This document shows positions 35,001 to 44,414 of a DNA stretch of 64,000 nucleotides, one piece after another (within the stretch, counting starts at the first letter, position 1; every line of letters begins with the position of its first letter). The translations under genes were made by a program, and so were the position numbers. Origin of the DNA: Symbiodinium natans (Eukaryota > Sar > Dinophyceae > Suessiales > Symbiodiniaceae); the NCBI GenBank assembly GCA_905221605.1, contig CAJNDS010002119.1, positions 184,001-248,000 of the forward strand, written 5' to 3'. The notes below the pieces were generated by a model. It did no database searches. It was given only the letters and a program-made list of their open reading frames with translations, and was not told where the DNA came from.

Positions 35001-38000
35001 GTGGGAGCCAGGGGCCCCCGAAGGCAGCGGAGGTGAGGCTCATCTTGGCCTCTGCTTTCCAGGGGCTTCTCAGTTAAGACTCGAGCCGTTCATGAAGCAG
35101 AAAACAAAGGAGTCCTTTCTTCCACTGTGTTTCATATCTCCTCCTGGGCGTGCTGCGGCTTGTTGTGCTTGGGTGGCTTCTTGCTTTGGACACGGGGTCT
35201 TCGGGCTGGCGGATAAAACCCGTAGATTAGTGAACAAGATTGCACAATTGACCTATCCACCACCCTCGGATAAAGCTTTCAAGGAACTACAGATTCTTCT
35301 CTGCATCGCGCACTACAGCGCCATGATCTTGTCGAACGTCTTAACTTCACCATTAAGGTAGATATCGTGGGCAATTTCTGCTCCATATAAGATTATAGCG
35401 TACCTGAGACCGTAAAATACCAGGATCGTCCTTATTGTGTCCATTAGTCTGCTACGGCTAACATAACTTCTTCAAGCCTCTTGGTCGAGACCTTGGCTCC
35501 TACTTGGCTCAACTGTGTATGGTTCCATGTGAAGTGGCTATGCAAAACAAGAAAGCGTAGCCAAGAAACAGATTCTTGTGTAACCGCATTGTAAAGACTA
35601 AACGCGGCTCCTTGAGAAATGCCTTGTAAACTTCAACTTGCGGCTCTAGGATGCCAGGATTCTGAGACCTGCACGCTGCAGACTGCGCTATCGTCATTCT
35701 GCCGTCTACGTCTACGTGCAACATAAGTTAACAAGTACAGAGCTCTCAACGTTTGAGAAGGGTTGCGGTCACGTTTCCCTCGACTAACCTCGTCGACCCA
35801 TGACCCAGGCAGCACCTTGGTCGCGGCCGCGGGCTCCTCGCCGGAGCCGGCAGCATCTGGCGTCAGCCAGTCCAAATCGAGCGGGGTCCCATCTCTGATC
35901 CTCGGCTTCAGGTTTAGGATGCCTGGCGGGATTCGTTCCCTGACGTCTTCGGCTTTCTGAAACGAGTTGAAAAAACAAATCCGACAGGCCTAAAACAGCC
36001 CTGAGCTTGCATCCTTCTAAACAATGTGCCCATATGGCGGCGCGCAACCCAAGCAGTACAAAAACGAAAGGAAGCAGGCTCCAAGTGGGAAACCTTGCGG
36101 ACACCCCGAAACCTGAACCGCTGCTTGGGGCTTTCGAGAAGAAGCTTTATGAAGTTTCGTAAACACGACAAAGAGGCACGGAGATGCGATCCTGGCACCC
36201 GTTGGCCAAGGTGCGGAGAGGCCTCGGCCACTTGGAGGTGGCGCTGCGCCGCGGTCAGGCGGCGGAGTGCCGACGCCACCGGCGCCTGGAATGCTTGAAG
36301 CGCCTTCGCCCTGAAGGCAAACGCCACGGGCCCTCCGAAACACACCCCGGGCCCCAGTGGAGGCACCCTGGGCCTCGCCAGCCACCTCTGCCTCGAGGGC
36401 GCGGCACTGCAGCTGTGCCTGCCAGAATGCTTTAGGAAGAATATATTGGAACCGCCTGAACCCCACAGACTTGGATCTCAACCTGCCAACTCAAGGAGGC
36501 CTGTGCCAGTCGCCCCGTTAGAGCAGCCACACGGCAGCGGAGCTCTTCCTGGGAAGGCTTGGTGCGATTGCTGTGAGGGTAGAAGATTCTCACGACGCAC
36601 TGAAGCCTCTTTATAAACCCCAAGAAAATGAACACATGTGGATTTAGTCTTGACTCTTCATAGCTCTGGGACTCTGTTGGGGGCTTCTCGGGGTTGTAAC
36701 GAAGAATGGTGGAGGTTCAGGCCACCTTCCAACTTTTTGGGTTTCTCTGGGAAATGTTTTTTGGACACTACCACACCAAACTCCGAAAGCCAAGCAAACC
36801 AAAAAATCACGCCTCCTCCTGGCCCTTCGTCGTTGGCAACTTGCCCCCGAAGAGAGACGGCCATGATGCCATCGACAGGCCGCGCAGGAATTTCGATGGG
36901 CTTGCAGCTGAGGGCTGTGGAACTAGGCATGCTTGGGCCTGAGGGTTCAGTCAAGTGTCCATCTAGCCGTGTTCTATACAACTCTGAGAAGGTGTTTAGG
37001 CTGGGTTGCGGCCACGGGTAGGTCTACGCACGGGCATTTGAGATTACTCTGCCAGCGGTAGCAAACAACATCAATGAAATTAGCGGAACTTCTCAGCCAT
37101 GTGCATTCACAGTGTGCAGCGCAGAAGCTGTTCCGATGGCGATGACTCATCCAATGTGTTTGGATATCCTAAAGGAGATTGAGATGGATGGCATACAGGT
37201 ATCACAGGACCTCCGAACAGCTGGATCACGGAGCCGAGTTTCGACCCCACAGCAGACCCCCAACACCTGACGGGCGCCGGACACTCCTCCGATGCTCTTG
37301 CGGACGCTTAGTGCCTTGTCGATGAAGCCTCGCAGCTTCTGAAAGGGTCACGAAGGGCTGCTGACCCGAAGATGCATTGCAGGGAAAAAGCACGCCTGGC
37401 CTATCAGGAAGGTCGGGACTTCCAGCAGCCGCAGTGTGTGGCCTACAGACACAGGATTGACCCTTGGCAAGCCGAGCCTGAATGTTGCGAAACCTGCAGG
37501 GACTTCCCCACAACTGCTTCAAGTTTTTACTCCCGGGCCGAGGTACCCGTCGGCGCCGTGTCGAAAACCACGACGTCGTAGCCTGCGTCTCGCGAGCCCT
37601 TGAGCCTCCTCAGAATTCCTACAAGCCCCTCTGAAGCATCTGTCGATGTCGGATTTCGTGTAACTTTTCTCGTTCACTATCGCACCCGGCAAGACTTCGC
37701 AGAGCCACTCTGGTCCAGATACTTTGAAGTTTGTGGCATTTTCGGGCTTCCAGGCTTTGAGCTGCAGAGCAGCACCTCGGAGAACTGCTCTAAACAAACC
37801 AAGCAAGGCACCCCGTGGCAGTGAAAGAAATGGCGAGGTGGCGTTCATTGAGGCTTGCAGACCGCCACGACCGCACCCCTCAAACCCCGAAATCGTAGTC
37901 AAGCCGAAGCCCTTGCATCCAATCTCGCTGTCTCCGCCTTCCGTCTCCGTGATCGCCTTGGCGATGGCTGCAATCTCGTCGACGCCCGGCGGGGGCGACC

Positions 38001-40083
38001 TTCACTCGTGCCAAGCCTTTAACCAATATTCCTGGCTTTCATGAGGTCCTCCTCTTTTAATGCTGCATGAGGAAAGCTGCTTACAGCATAGTCAGGTGGG
38101 TGGAGGGGGGGGGGGGGGAGTGGAGCTCAGCTCGGACCCTCCCCCCAAAATGCCCCTGGGCTCCCTGGCTCCAGCAGCTCCGAAAGCTCCGTGAGGCCCA
38201 GGGCCGCCGTCGTGCCGCCGGGCCTTAGCCGGGGCTTCGGAGCTCTTCTCAAAAGAAAGGCACGTCTCACGTGTGGCATACACATCCTTCGTTCTGAACC
38301 ACCACTGAAGCTCTCGGACACCGGCAGGCCCAAAGAGTCCAGCCTCTCTCCAGGTTTTACAAATGCTTCGGCTGCACATTCAAAGGCGAGACGATACCGT
38401 TACCAGGGCTGAGCCACCCACAGCGCTTTGGCATCCAAGGCCTCCAGTTTCTGTAGATTCTGCAGATTCAAGGCTTAAGGACATCTTCGGTGGGTTTGGC
38501 AAGGGTTGGGCGGGAGGCTGTTCTTTTGAAATTGCAGCCAAAGCCGTGTTGAGGCGGCCTTCAAATGCCACCCGATGACAGCACAACATTGAAGGGCCCA
38601 AGGTCAAATCCCAACAGAGCGAGGGGGGAAGGAGGCCAAACTGAACCAAACTGAACTGCCAATTCCCCCCCCCCCCCGAACCCCCAGCTTTCCCATCGCG
38701 AGCCTTGAGGCTCTCCCGCAGCTCCTGCAAAGCCTCTTCGGGGTCTACCTGCTCGACTCGTGGAACGCAAGCCATTTTTGACTCCTAGGGTGTTGGAAGC
38801 AACTGCTCGGTCTACCCCCCGAGTCTCGCATTTGAGACATGATGGAACCGTGCAAGTTGTGGGCCGCAAATCACCATGCAACTGAACCCACCGGATCTCT
38901 GGGGACTCAGACCCAAGGCCTCAAAGCCGTTCTCGGCAGTTCTTGCAAGCGCTTCAGGCTTGGGAAGCTTACTGAACCTCTCTCTGGGGCACCCCTGGCC
39001 TCCACTGCAAAGAGGTTGTCCGCCTCGGCGAGGGCACTTGCAGTCAGCACAGCAGAGAAAGTAAAGACAGAGAGAGCGAGAGCGAGAGAGAGACCGAGAG
39101 AAAGAGAGAGAAAGAGAGAGCGAGAGTGAAGAGACCAGGTTATACCGCAGGCGATACAACAGCCACATACAGCCACTGTCACTACAGCCAGACGTAGCAT
39201 CTGCGCGGCTATTGACCTCTGCCCTCTGACTTAAACTCTTGAGGTTGTTAAACCAAAATCAATGGCCAGGCTTCGCCGGGGCTCATCCCCTCTTGAATTG
39301 AACCTTAATTTTCCTAACGGGGGCAGTCCTTGCATAGGGAGGCAAAAATGCAAACATCCGGTTGATTGCTTTGGCCAGTGCTGAGCTTCGAGCAACCTGC
39401 CGCGGCTTCCCTGAGAGTGGCTCAGAGAGCGCATCGCCCAGCGAGTGCGCTGGATCAGTGGAGATGATCAGCACCTGCTAGCAATTCTGGAAAATCAGCT
39501 AGCTTGAGCTTTGGGGTGGAGCTGATTTGTTGCGGGCTCCCTGGCAGCCTTCGCACCACACTGCCGGGATGCAAACGGTCCATGCGAGTCTTGACATCTA
39601 GCCGCCAACCCGCCTTTCTGTCGTCTCGGAAAGAAGGCGGCCGATGGACTACTTTCAAGTACCAGACTAAGATGGTCAGTGGCTAACAGCACCGGGAATT
39701 TTAAGGCCATGGTGCGAAGACGCCAAGGATTCGGGGCTCTGGATAGCCAGCCAACAACAAGGGAAGCAAGTGAGCCTTCTGGCCCTGAGCCGCAGAAGCT
39801 GCTGCAAATGAGGAGGAGGACGACGTCTTGCCTTGCGGTCTTAAAATCCCAAGCCCCGCTTGGCGACTTGAGGCCCCCCCAACTAAGGCCTACAATCCCT
39901 GAGTCGCTAGAAAAACTGCGATCTCCCACCAAAAATTGCTGCAAGTTGCCATCAGGATTAACTGAACGTGGAAGCATCCTGAACCGTGATCATGAGCACC
40001 ACATACCCCACGTGCCATCCAGGGGAGGAGCCTACGCCGCCTTTGCCGCCAAAGAAAACCAAGCGCTGGCCTGGCCGGCCTGC
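17067..40083 (-). CDS. tandem two-domain ArsA/Get3-type ATPase
   Basis: P-loop ATPase of the ArsA/Get3 (SIMIBI) class: bacterial ArsA energises arsenite export, Get3 targets tail-anchored proteins, and plastid Get3b-like forms exist in algae. Two complete ATPase units follow each other on one strand with no recognisable stop, start or spacer between them (24.67 kb to 23.48 kb). The first starts at 40,083 and the second ends at TGA 17,067. Signature motifs are intact in both halves, which resembles the A1-A2 layout of bacterial ArsA more than single-domain Get3. No CxxC zinc motif of classical Get3 was seen in either half, and no arsenite-binding Cys cluster can be claimed. Two adjacent genes remain possible because the linker exons around 24 kb are not resolved. 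Exons are listed under the two domain entries. Confidence 0.8.
18612..18715. repeat. AT-rich (TAAA)n and (TA)n patch
   Basis: AAATAAATAAAT-type tetranucleotide repeat followed by TATATATATA. Lies in the long intron of ATPase domain 2 between 20,245 and 18,252, and is far more AT-rich than its surroundings. Confidence 0.9.
19690..20090. repeat. diverged direct repeat
   Basis: Two copies of about 130-140 bp: 19,690-19,830 and about 19,960-20,090. Both run GTTTGT...GGT(C)ACC...TTGTCTT...TTTTTT, then GGGTTC...GGGCTTA(T/C)GCAG, then GGCCTTGGGCTCCAGGAATC and TTAAAG. Both are in the intron between domain 2 exons 20,245 and 18,252. Confidence 0.6.
26889..26963 (-). CDS. likely terminal exon of gene H
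   Basis: CAG acceptor at 26,964 followed by 24 codons (VQELDEARVSYLEAVDVLLE then LESF) and TGA at 26,889. A strong amphipathic helix. If the stop is used, a complete gene ends inside the ArsA-type gene; if one of the GC sites before it is a donor, the exon could instead continue into ATPase domain 1 at 25,661. Confidence 0.45.
   Translation of the reverse strand: MQELDEARVSYLEAVDVLLELESF
27216..27879 (-). CDS. cluster of exons near the 3' end of gene H
   Basis: 27879-27841 VIAELGPVTQLAQ (CTAG acceptor, GA donor). 27743-~27650 CFDGICMALLQDLVDEPGLL plus ASLARQF. Around 27.53 kb, EQEEVGRMFEDSQ. 27428-27378 PNNDADTILALIDRLG with a textbook GTGAGT donor. 27253-27216 VAWTSEADDCWNW. Dense, ordered coding sequence; the 27.4 kb exon is the most certain. 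Phases between neighbours do not all match, so small exons are missing. No family recognised. Confidence 0.45.
28339..28587 (-). CDS. two helical exons of gene H
   Basis: 28587-~28500: after CCAG the frame reads ARKSLQCIDDVFVELLEALL and continues RRNNKAPKN to TGA at 28,496; either a terminal exon or an exon with a GC donor before the stop. 28377-28339: EDRGAALRRELQK between CCAG and a GC donor. Both predict amphipathic helices. If the TGA is real, more than one gene sits in the gap. Confidence 0.4.
28829..28915 (-). CDS. 29-codon exon of gene H
   Basis: Acceptor CAAAG at 28,916, exactly 29 codons (begins VEVPAITEAPPDVSPARKR, ends LGSKPVS), donor GTATTG. Pro-rich linker followed by a basic/hydrophobic end. 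The plus strand is also open here, but splice signals favour minus. Confidence 0.4.
30146..30683 (-). CDS. two short exons of gene H
   Basis: 30683-30639 reads RLREAWEELDADPRW between CCAG and GTTGAC. 30196-30146 reads ATFNALAILTPERMAAM between TTGAG and GTGGGA. Both have ordered, GC3-rich codons. Intervening sequence is intron-like. Family unknown; 30.2-33.0 kb otherwise shows nothing I can support. Confidence 0.4.
33060..33184 (-). CDS. coding-like exon of gene H
   Basis: After CCCCAG at 33,185 an open frame of about 40 codons contains VLDDCMKPYNRQKLSMCKL and SWTFRVATIQKTPKVLQE, mixed hydrophobic and basic with little intron-like repetition. The donor is uncertain (GTCCTG or a GA site). 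Unrecognised. Confidence 0.35.
33258..33490. repeat. 58-bp-period degenerate tandem repeat
   Basis: The phrase GAGGCC(A/G)AAGTACAC or a shorter form recurs at about 33,316, 33,374 and 33,432, exactly 58 bp apart, followed each time by a CAAGATG-like block. 58 is not a multiple of 3, so it is not a protein repeat. It lies just 5' of the coding-like exon at 33.18 kb. Confidence 0.65.
34526..34585 (-). CDS. 20-codon exon of gene H
   Basis: Acceptor GCCAG, 20 codons reading ALDELCLSLEMARRDRNRFA, then donor GTAACG. Amphipathic helix with basic end. Function unknown. Confidence 0.45.
35789..35956 (-). CDS. 56-codon exon of unrecognised gene H
   Basis: Clean exon: TTTCAG acceptor at 35,957, open for exactly 56 codons, donor GTTAGT at 35,788. 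Reads KAEDVRERIPPGILNLKPRI, then TPLDLDWLTPDAAGSGEE, ending LPGSWVDE. The first half looks like an ordered Pro-containing segment, the middle is an acidic flexible linker. The frame and both splice sites agree, so this is very likely coding, but I do not recognise the family. It lies inside the ArsA domain-1 gap. Confidence 0.5.
36207..36418 (-). CDS. two helical exons inside the ArsA domain-1 gap
   Basis: 36418-~36368 reads AQLQCRALEAEVAGEAQ and 36285-36207 reads ASALRRLTAAQRHLQVAEAS; both start after CAG and end at plausible donors. Together with the exon at 36.5 kb they form an amphipathic coiled-coil-like run. They may be the start of a separate gene (called H here) or a coiled-coil insertion in ATPase domain 1. 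No family recognised. Confidence 0.4.
39067..39128. repeat. GA-rich imperfect repeat
   Basis: AGAGAGCGAGAGCGAGAGAG-like run in the intron between domain 1 exons 39,397 and 38,748. Confidence 0.85.
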
Positions 40084-40379
40084 CTCGACGGGGCAGATGC
40101 TTGGGGTGTTGTCATTGGACGGCCCTCGAAGCACCCCAGAACCGCACCTTGGCCCATTGCAGGTGGCGAAAGTTAAGATGAGCCTTTAAGCCCCGAAAGA
40201 ATTCATGCTCCCAAATCCTAACAAGCCCTGACCGTCAACTTTGACCACAACCAAGCCCGCAGAAAATGTGTCAAGCACCTGACACTTCCTGCGCTTTCAA
40301 CAAAAACACCCCCAAGCCCAATGAAACCCTACCCTCATAAACCCTGAGCCCTAAGAAATCTGTCCGAAGCCCCACAACA

Positions 40380-40514
40380 ACCGTCCAACCCCAAGCGTCT
40401 AAGGCCGCCACCAGGGCGGCCTCCGCAGCGCAGCAGGTGAGGTGCCGCCCACGGCCCCGAGCCTTCGATGGGATGGGTCCGAGTCCGAGGCCTTGGGGAC
40501 TGTCGCGCTGCCAT
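40380..40514 (-). CDS. candidate first exon of the ArsA-type gene
   Basis: An ATG at 40,514 preceded by CCCAG plus about 12 nt opens a frame of roughly 34 codons, Arg/Ser/Thr/Pro-rich (begins MAARQSPRPRTRTHPIEGSG), ending near a GTGGCG donor. The basic, hydroxylated, acidic-poor start could be a plastid or mitochondrial presequence. Its donor phase does not fit the P-loop exon directly, so either another exon lies between or the guess is wrong. Confidence 0.3.
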
Positions 40515-41710
40515 GGTTTGAGGGTCTGGGAGCCCAAGGATTGCTGAGGGCATAAGAGGGTTCTAGGCCTTCGTGGATGGCCTTTTTGTCAGACTTCTAC
40601 CTAATTGCAACCGTTAAGCCGCGAAGCCCAAGTCCTCAAAGACCCATACCCTAGAACTCCGAACTGCAACCCCATAGCCCGAAACGCCGACCACCCAAAC
40701 CTCTTGTTCCCCAAATGCCCTGGCACCCGAACATCCTGAAGCCCCTACAGCCCGAGCCCTACAGCTGTAAGCCTCGGCCTTTCCTCGGCGCAGCTGCAGC
40801 ACCCCCAGGATGGGCACGGCCTGGGATTCTCTCACTCGACGCTGACTCTCGCACGGGTTTTAGGGTTGCTGGCCTGGGCTGGCTTTGTCCGGCCTATCTC
40901 CGAGAAATATTTGGAGTTTGCTTTTCCGGGTAGGTGACAACACAAGGCGGGAAAACCTTCCGACATAAACCGCTGGGAAGCAGGTCCTGACAAATCAGTG
41001 CCCAAATAATCACAATCGCGCAGCACTGAACGATCCCTGAACGAAGAATACCCCCACGAGGGCAGCACCAGCACCGTTGCCAGGCTGTTTCTGTGGCCGT
41101 TTCGCCACCTACCACGCAAGCAACACTGAAGAGGCTCCTTACGGCTCCTTTACTTCGTTGGTATTGGAACGAGAGACCCTAACGCAGATTCCGCGCACGT
41201 TCCAGAAATGCACCAGGCATAGGCGATCTGCATAGGATTCTCTTCACGCCCTACATCATTGCCAAGATCCCTCTTGCCAGGACCTCGCTGTGCTGGGTGA
41301 CGAGGGACAGTCCCCGCATCCTGGAGAAGGAGTCACAGTATGGCTGGGGATCTTAAAGGCGGCGTGTGAATTTTGAGCTCTTCAGCTTGCATCTCTTAGG
41401 TTTTGGAACGGCTTGCGGTTGTGCACTTGCTTTGCTTCAGCGCCTGCACCTTCCGGAGATTCGAGAAAGAGAAGGGTTGGCCTCAACAGAGTTCAGGCTT
41501 CAGCCGTAGCCCTCGCTCCAAATTGCCCACGAAAGGAAATACCGACAAAAGAAACACCACAACCCAAGCAGAAAGCCCAAACCCTCCTTTCAAAAGAGAT
41601 CTCCCATAATGAATGACCTTTTCCTTGCCGTTCACAGAGTCTCTGGGCCCGACCCTCAGACCTTTCTTTGAGGTCCGGGGCTTGTGGGCAAAGCTGCCGT
41701 TTCGGGCTTG

Positions 41711-44011
41711 CTATTTGGCCAAAGAGGTCAGCTGGGCCAGACCCCAATCCAGAATGCTGCAGATGGCGTGGCCATCCACACCCTCACCCACCTGGGCACT
41801 GCGGCTTCTTCACTGGGCCACTCGTCACTAGGCGTCCGAGATCTACGTTTACATAGTTTTTGCTCAGGCTTGACAGCTCTAGGACGCATGGATCGCAAGT
41901 TTGGGGACAAGGTGTTCCAGGCTGATGACATGTGCAGCGGCGGCATTTATCCTCATGGCAATCACACCACACCCCTGGAAGAACAAAAGGCGAGCTTCTC
42001 ATCATCCAGGACACATCTGGTTCGGCTGAGCAGGAAGCTTGCCAGCAGGCTGTTGTGAATTTCTTCAACACATCATAAAATGACCCCGAGCACTGACACA
42101 ACAACCGGCCAACAGGCGTTGCACGATCCCCTGACGCACTCAGACGAGCTTAGCACAACGCGCAAGTGAGAGGAGACGGAGAGCGAGCCAGTGAGAGAGG
42201 ACAGAGGCAGACCAACAGAAACCATGAACAGCATGAGGCGATTTCTTCGCAGAGAGAGCTGCAAAGACAGACAGATAAAGAACAACACAAACATTATGAT
42301 TCCGGAAGTTGCCATCATGCAAGAATTGCCCCTGAGCAGTGCAGGCCCAACCAACCCATCAGCAGGAGCTTACCCAAATATGCCGGTCCCTGTCCCCTGT
42401 AGGCGAATGTTCCCCAGAACGACATAGTGATTTGCCAGACCTATGCACCTGGCCCCCAGGCCCCAAATCATAAACGTGACTCCTCAAGCCATGAATTCTG
42501 AAGTCACCCAGCCACAGAGGCTCGTAGTCTCAGAGGACCGTCGTCTCCATCCGTGTGGGCCAGCACGCTGAACCCCTCGTAGCCATCAAAGCGCTGGTCC
42601 AGAAGCACTTCGTGACCCGACACCGGGAACATCCTTGGACACTGCTGGTGCTGCTAGGCGCTTAGGTTTAAAGGTTCAGGGGTGTGGGATGGAGGTTCAA
42701 TTCAAGCATTACAGCAAGCTCCAGACACCTCCTCAAACTCTAATGCTTTCGGCCAAACGTCCCCAGATTGCTCAGCTCCACCGTCCCGGGCAACGGGCCC
42801 TGGTCGAATTGCCCTGTGGTCATTAGCCGTGCCTGGCACATGGGCTTAGGATCCATACAGCTTCAGATACCTAAGCCTGACTCCAAGAGAGTTCTTGCAT
42901 TGGCTCCAAGTTTGAGACCCTCAAACTGTCTCAGTGAAACATGCAAGCTTGCATTCACTCCTCACACATCCGACATATCCTGGCCTGGCGGTGCGCCTCG
43001 CCCCTCGCCACCCGCCTCCTAATGTCCTGCGATGCATCTGCCATCGGCTTATTGCCGCAACGGTTCGGGGCCCGGCACCAGGCACCTTGTGACTTAGGCA
43101 AAGCCGACACCGCCAGCGATTTGACAAAAGCTCCTCCGTAGCAGCCTGCGCCAGCGACAGAAGCGTCGACTCCCCAGAGCCCTTCCGCACCTGCTTGGAG
43201 GGCTGATTTGCGGCATTGCCCCCATACAAGGGGTGGTACAGCAAAGCGCGAAAGAGCGATCCACGAACCCTGAAGCATCACTTCGCCAACCCCTGAAGCC
43301 TCTTCAAGTGACATCGAAACAACGCAACCTCCGCGCCCGTCGTCACCGTGGCAATGGCCTGGACCAGGGGGGCCTGGCGGAAACACAGGGTTTGGAAGGC
43401 AGCAGCAGAGGTTTTGGGCGCGGGTGTTTCCTGACACGTAAAGCATCCAACGGCCTCGAAAGCGCTGGGGAGAAAAGTGAGGTCACTAGGGCAACCTTTC
43501 TGTTCAAGGGCTTGTCCCTTTACAGACTGCACATAGGACGACGTTCTCAGCTTTTCGGCTCAAACCCAATGCCTCCCGAGCAAGTGTAGTTTGGCCATTC
43601 TTTTGCACTGGCAAAGTGGGCGATCGGACTGCCCCTGCCCACCCAGTCCCACCCCCAAGCCAGCGCAGAATCCGCCATGGGTAGCCTGGCTCTCAATGAG
43701 TGGTCGCAGGTCCACGAGGACCTCGACGGCCACGACACAGGATTCGCAACCGGTCTGCTCCTGGAGATGTTTGAGAATCCAGGTTCCCACTGTTTCGAAA
43801 CTGCTTTGAACTTGGCGCTTCCGACCACTGCAGTGGCTCCTAACTCGTCTCAAGAAATCTTAAACTGAAACCCAAATCCCCAGCTCCAGGTACGCGGTGC
43901 CGATTGCATCTTGCCTAAGCTGCTCTTCTCTTCTTCTGCTCCGCTGCGCTCTCTTCTTCTTCTTCTCCTTCTTCTTCTTCTTCTTCGAATCCGGTCTGAA
44001 GTGAAACCTCC

Positions 44012-44048
<37 letters not shown>

Positions 44049-44368
44049 ACGCATAACCCTCCCGAAGGGAGGCTGCCCCCAGGGGCGCGCACGTCCAAGG
44101 GTTGTCTGTGTGAAATTCCTCCAGCTCTCTCTCTCTCTCTCTCGCTCTCCCCCGTCTTTCTTGGGCATAACGGCATAGCGGCAAGCCCGTGTCTCTTCCC
44201 TCCTTCCCTTCCCTTCCCTTCCCTTCCCTTCCCTTCCCTTCCCTTCCCTTCCCTTCCCTTCCCTTCCCTTCCCGTCCCGTCCCGTCCCGTCCCGTCCCGT
44301 CCCGTCCCGTCCCGTCCCGTCCCTCCCGTCCCCTCCCTTCCCCTCGCCCATCCCTCTCCCTCTCTTTG

Positions 44369-44414
<46 letters not shown>

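Larger units (their letters stand above)
24671..40083 (-). other. ArsA/Get3 ATPase domain 1 (exons)
   Basis: Exons: 40083-40032 (RLVFFGGKGGV), 39831-39776 (GKTSSSSSFAAASAAQGQK), 39474-39397 (VLIISTDPAHSLGDALSEPL), 38748-38693 (VDPEEALQELRESLK), 38223-38164 (ALGLTELSELLE), 37999-37938 (PPPGVDEIAAIAKAITETE), 37618-37547 (GYDVVVFDTAPTG), 37442-37396 (GHTLRLLEVPTFL), 37338-37267 (KLRGFIDKALSVRKS), 36548-36483 (EELRCRVAALTGRL, assignment less sure), then a 10.8 kb gap, 25661-25605 (RFVVVTRPTELDAAEAQRL), 25190-25153 (VHELKSQGICCR), 25052-25013 (RLIVNQLIEEGSGE), 24938-24909 (AYWKARVDSQ), 24724-~24671 (VLTELRKICSAKSLPMYE). The P-loop GKGGVGKTS is created by splicing over a GC donor. Phases match at almost every junction, including the one across the gap. 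A short exon between 39,397 and 38,748 is probably missing. Confidence 0.85.
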
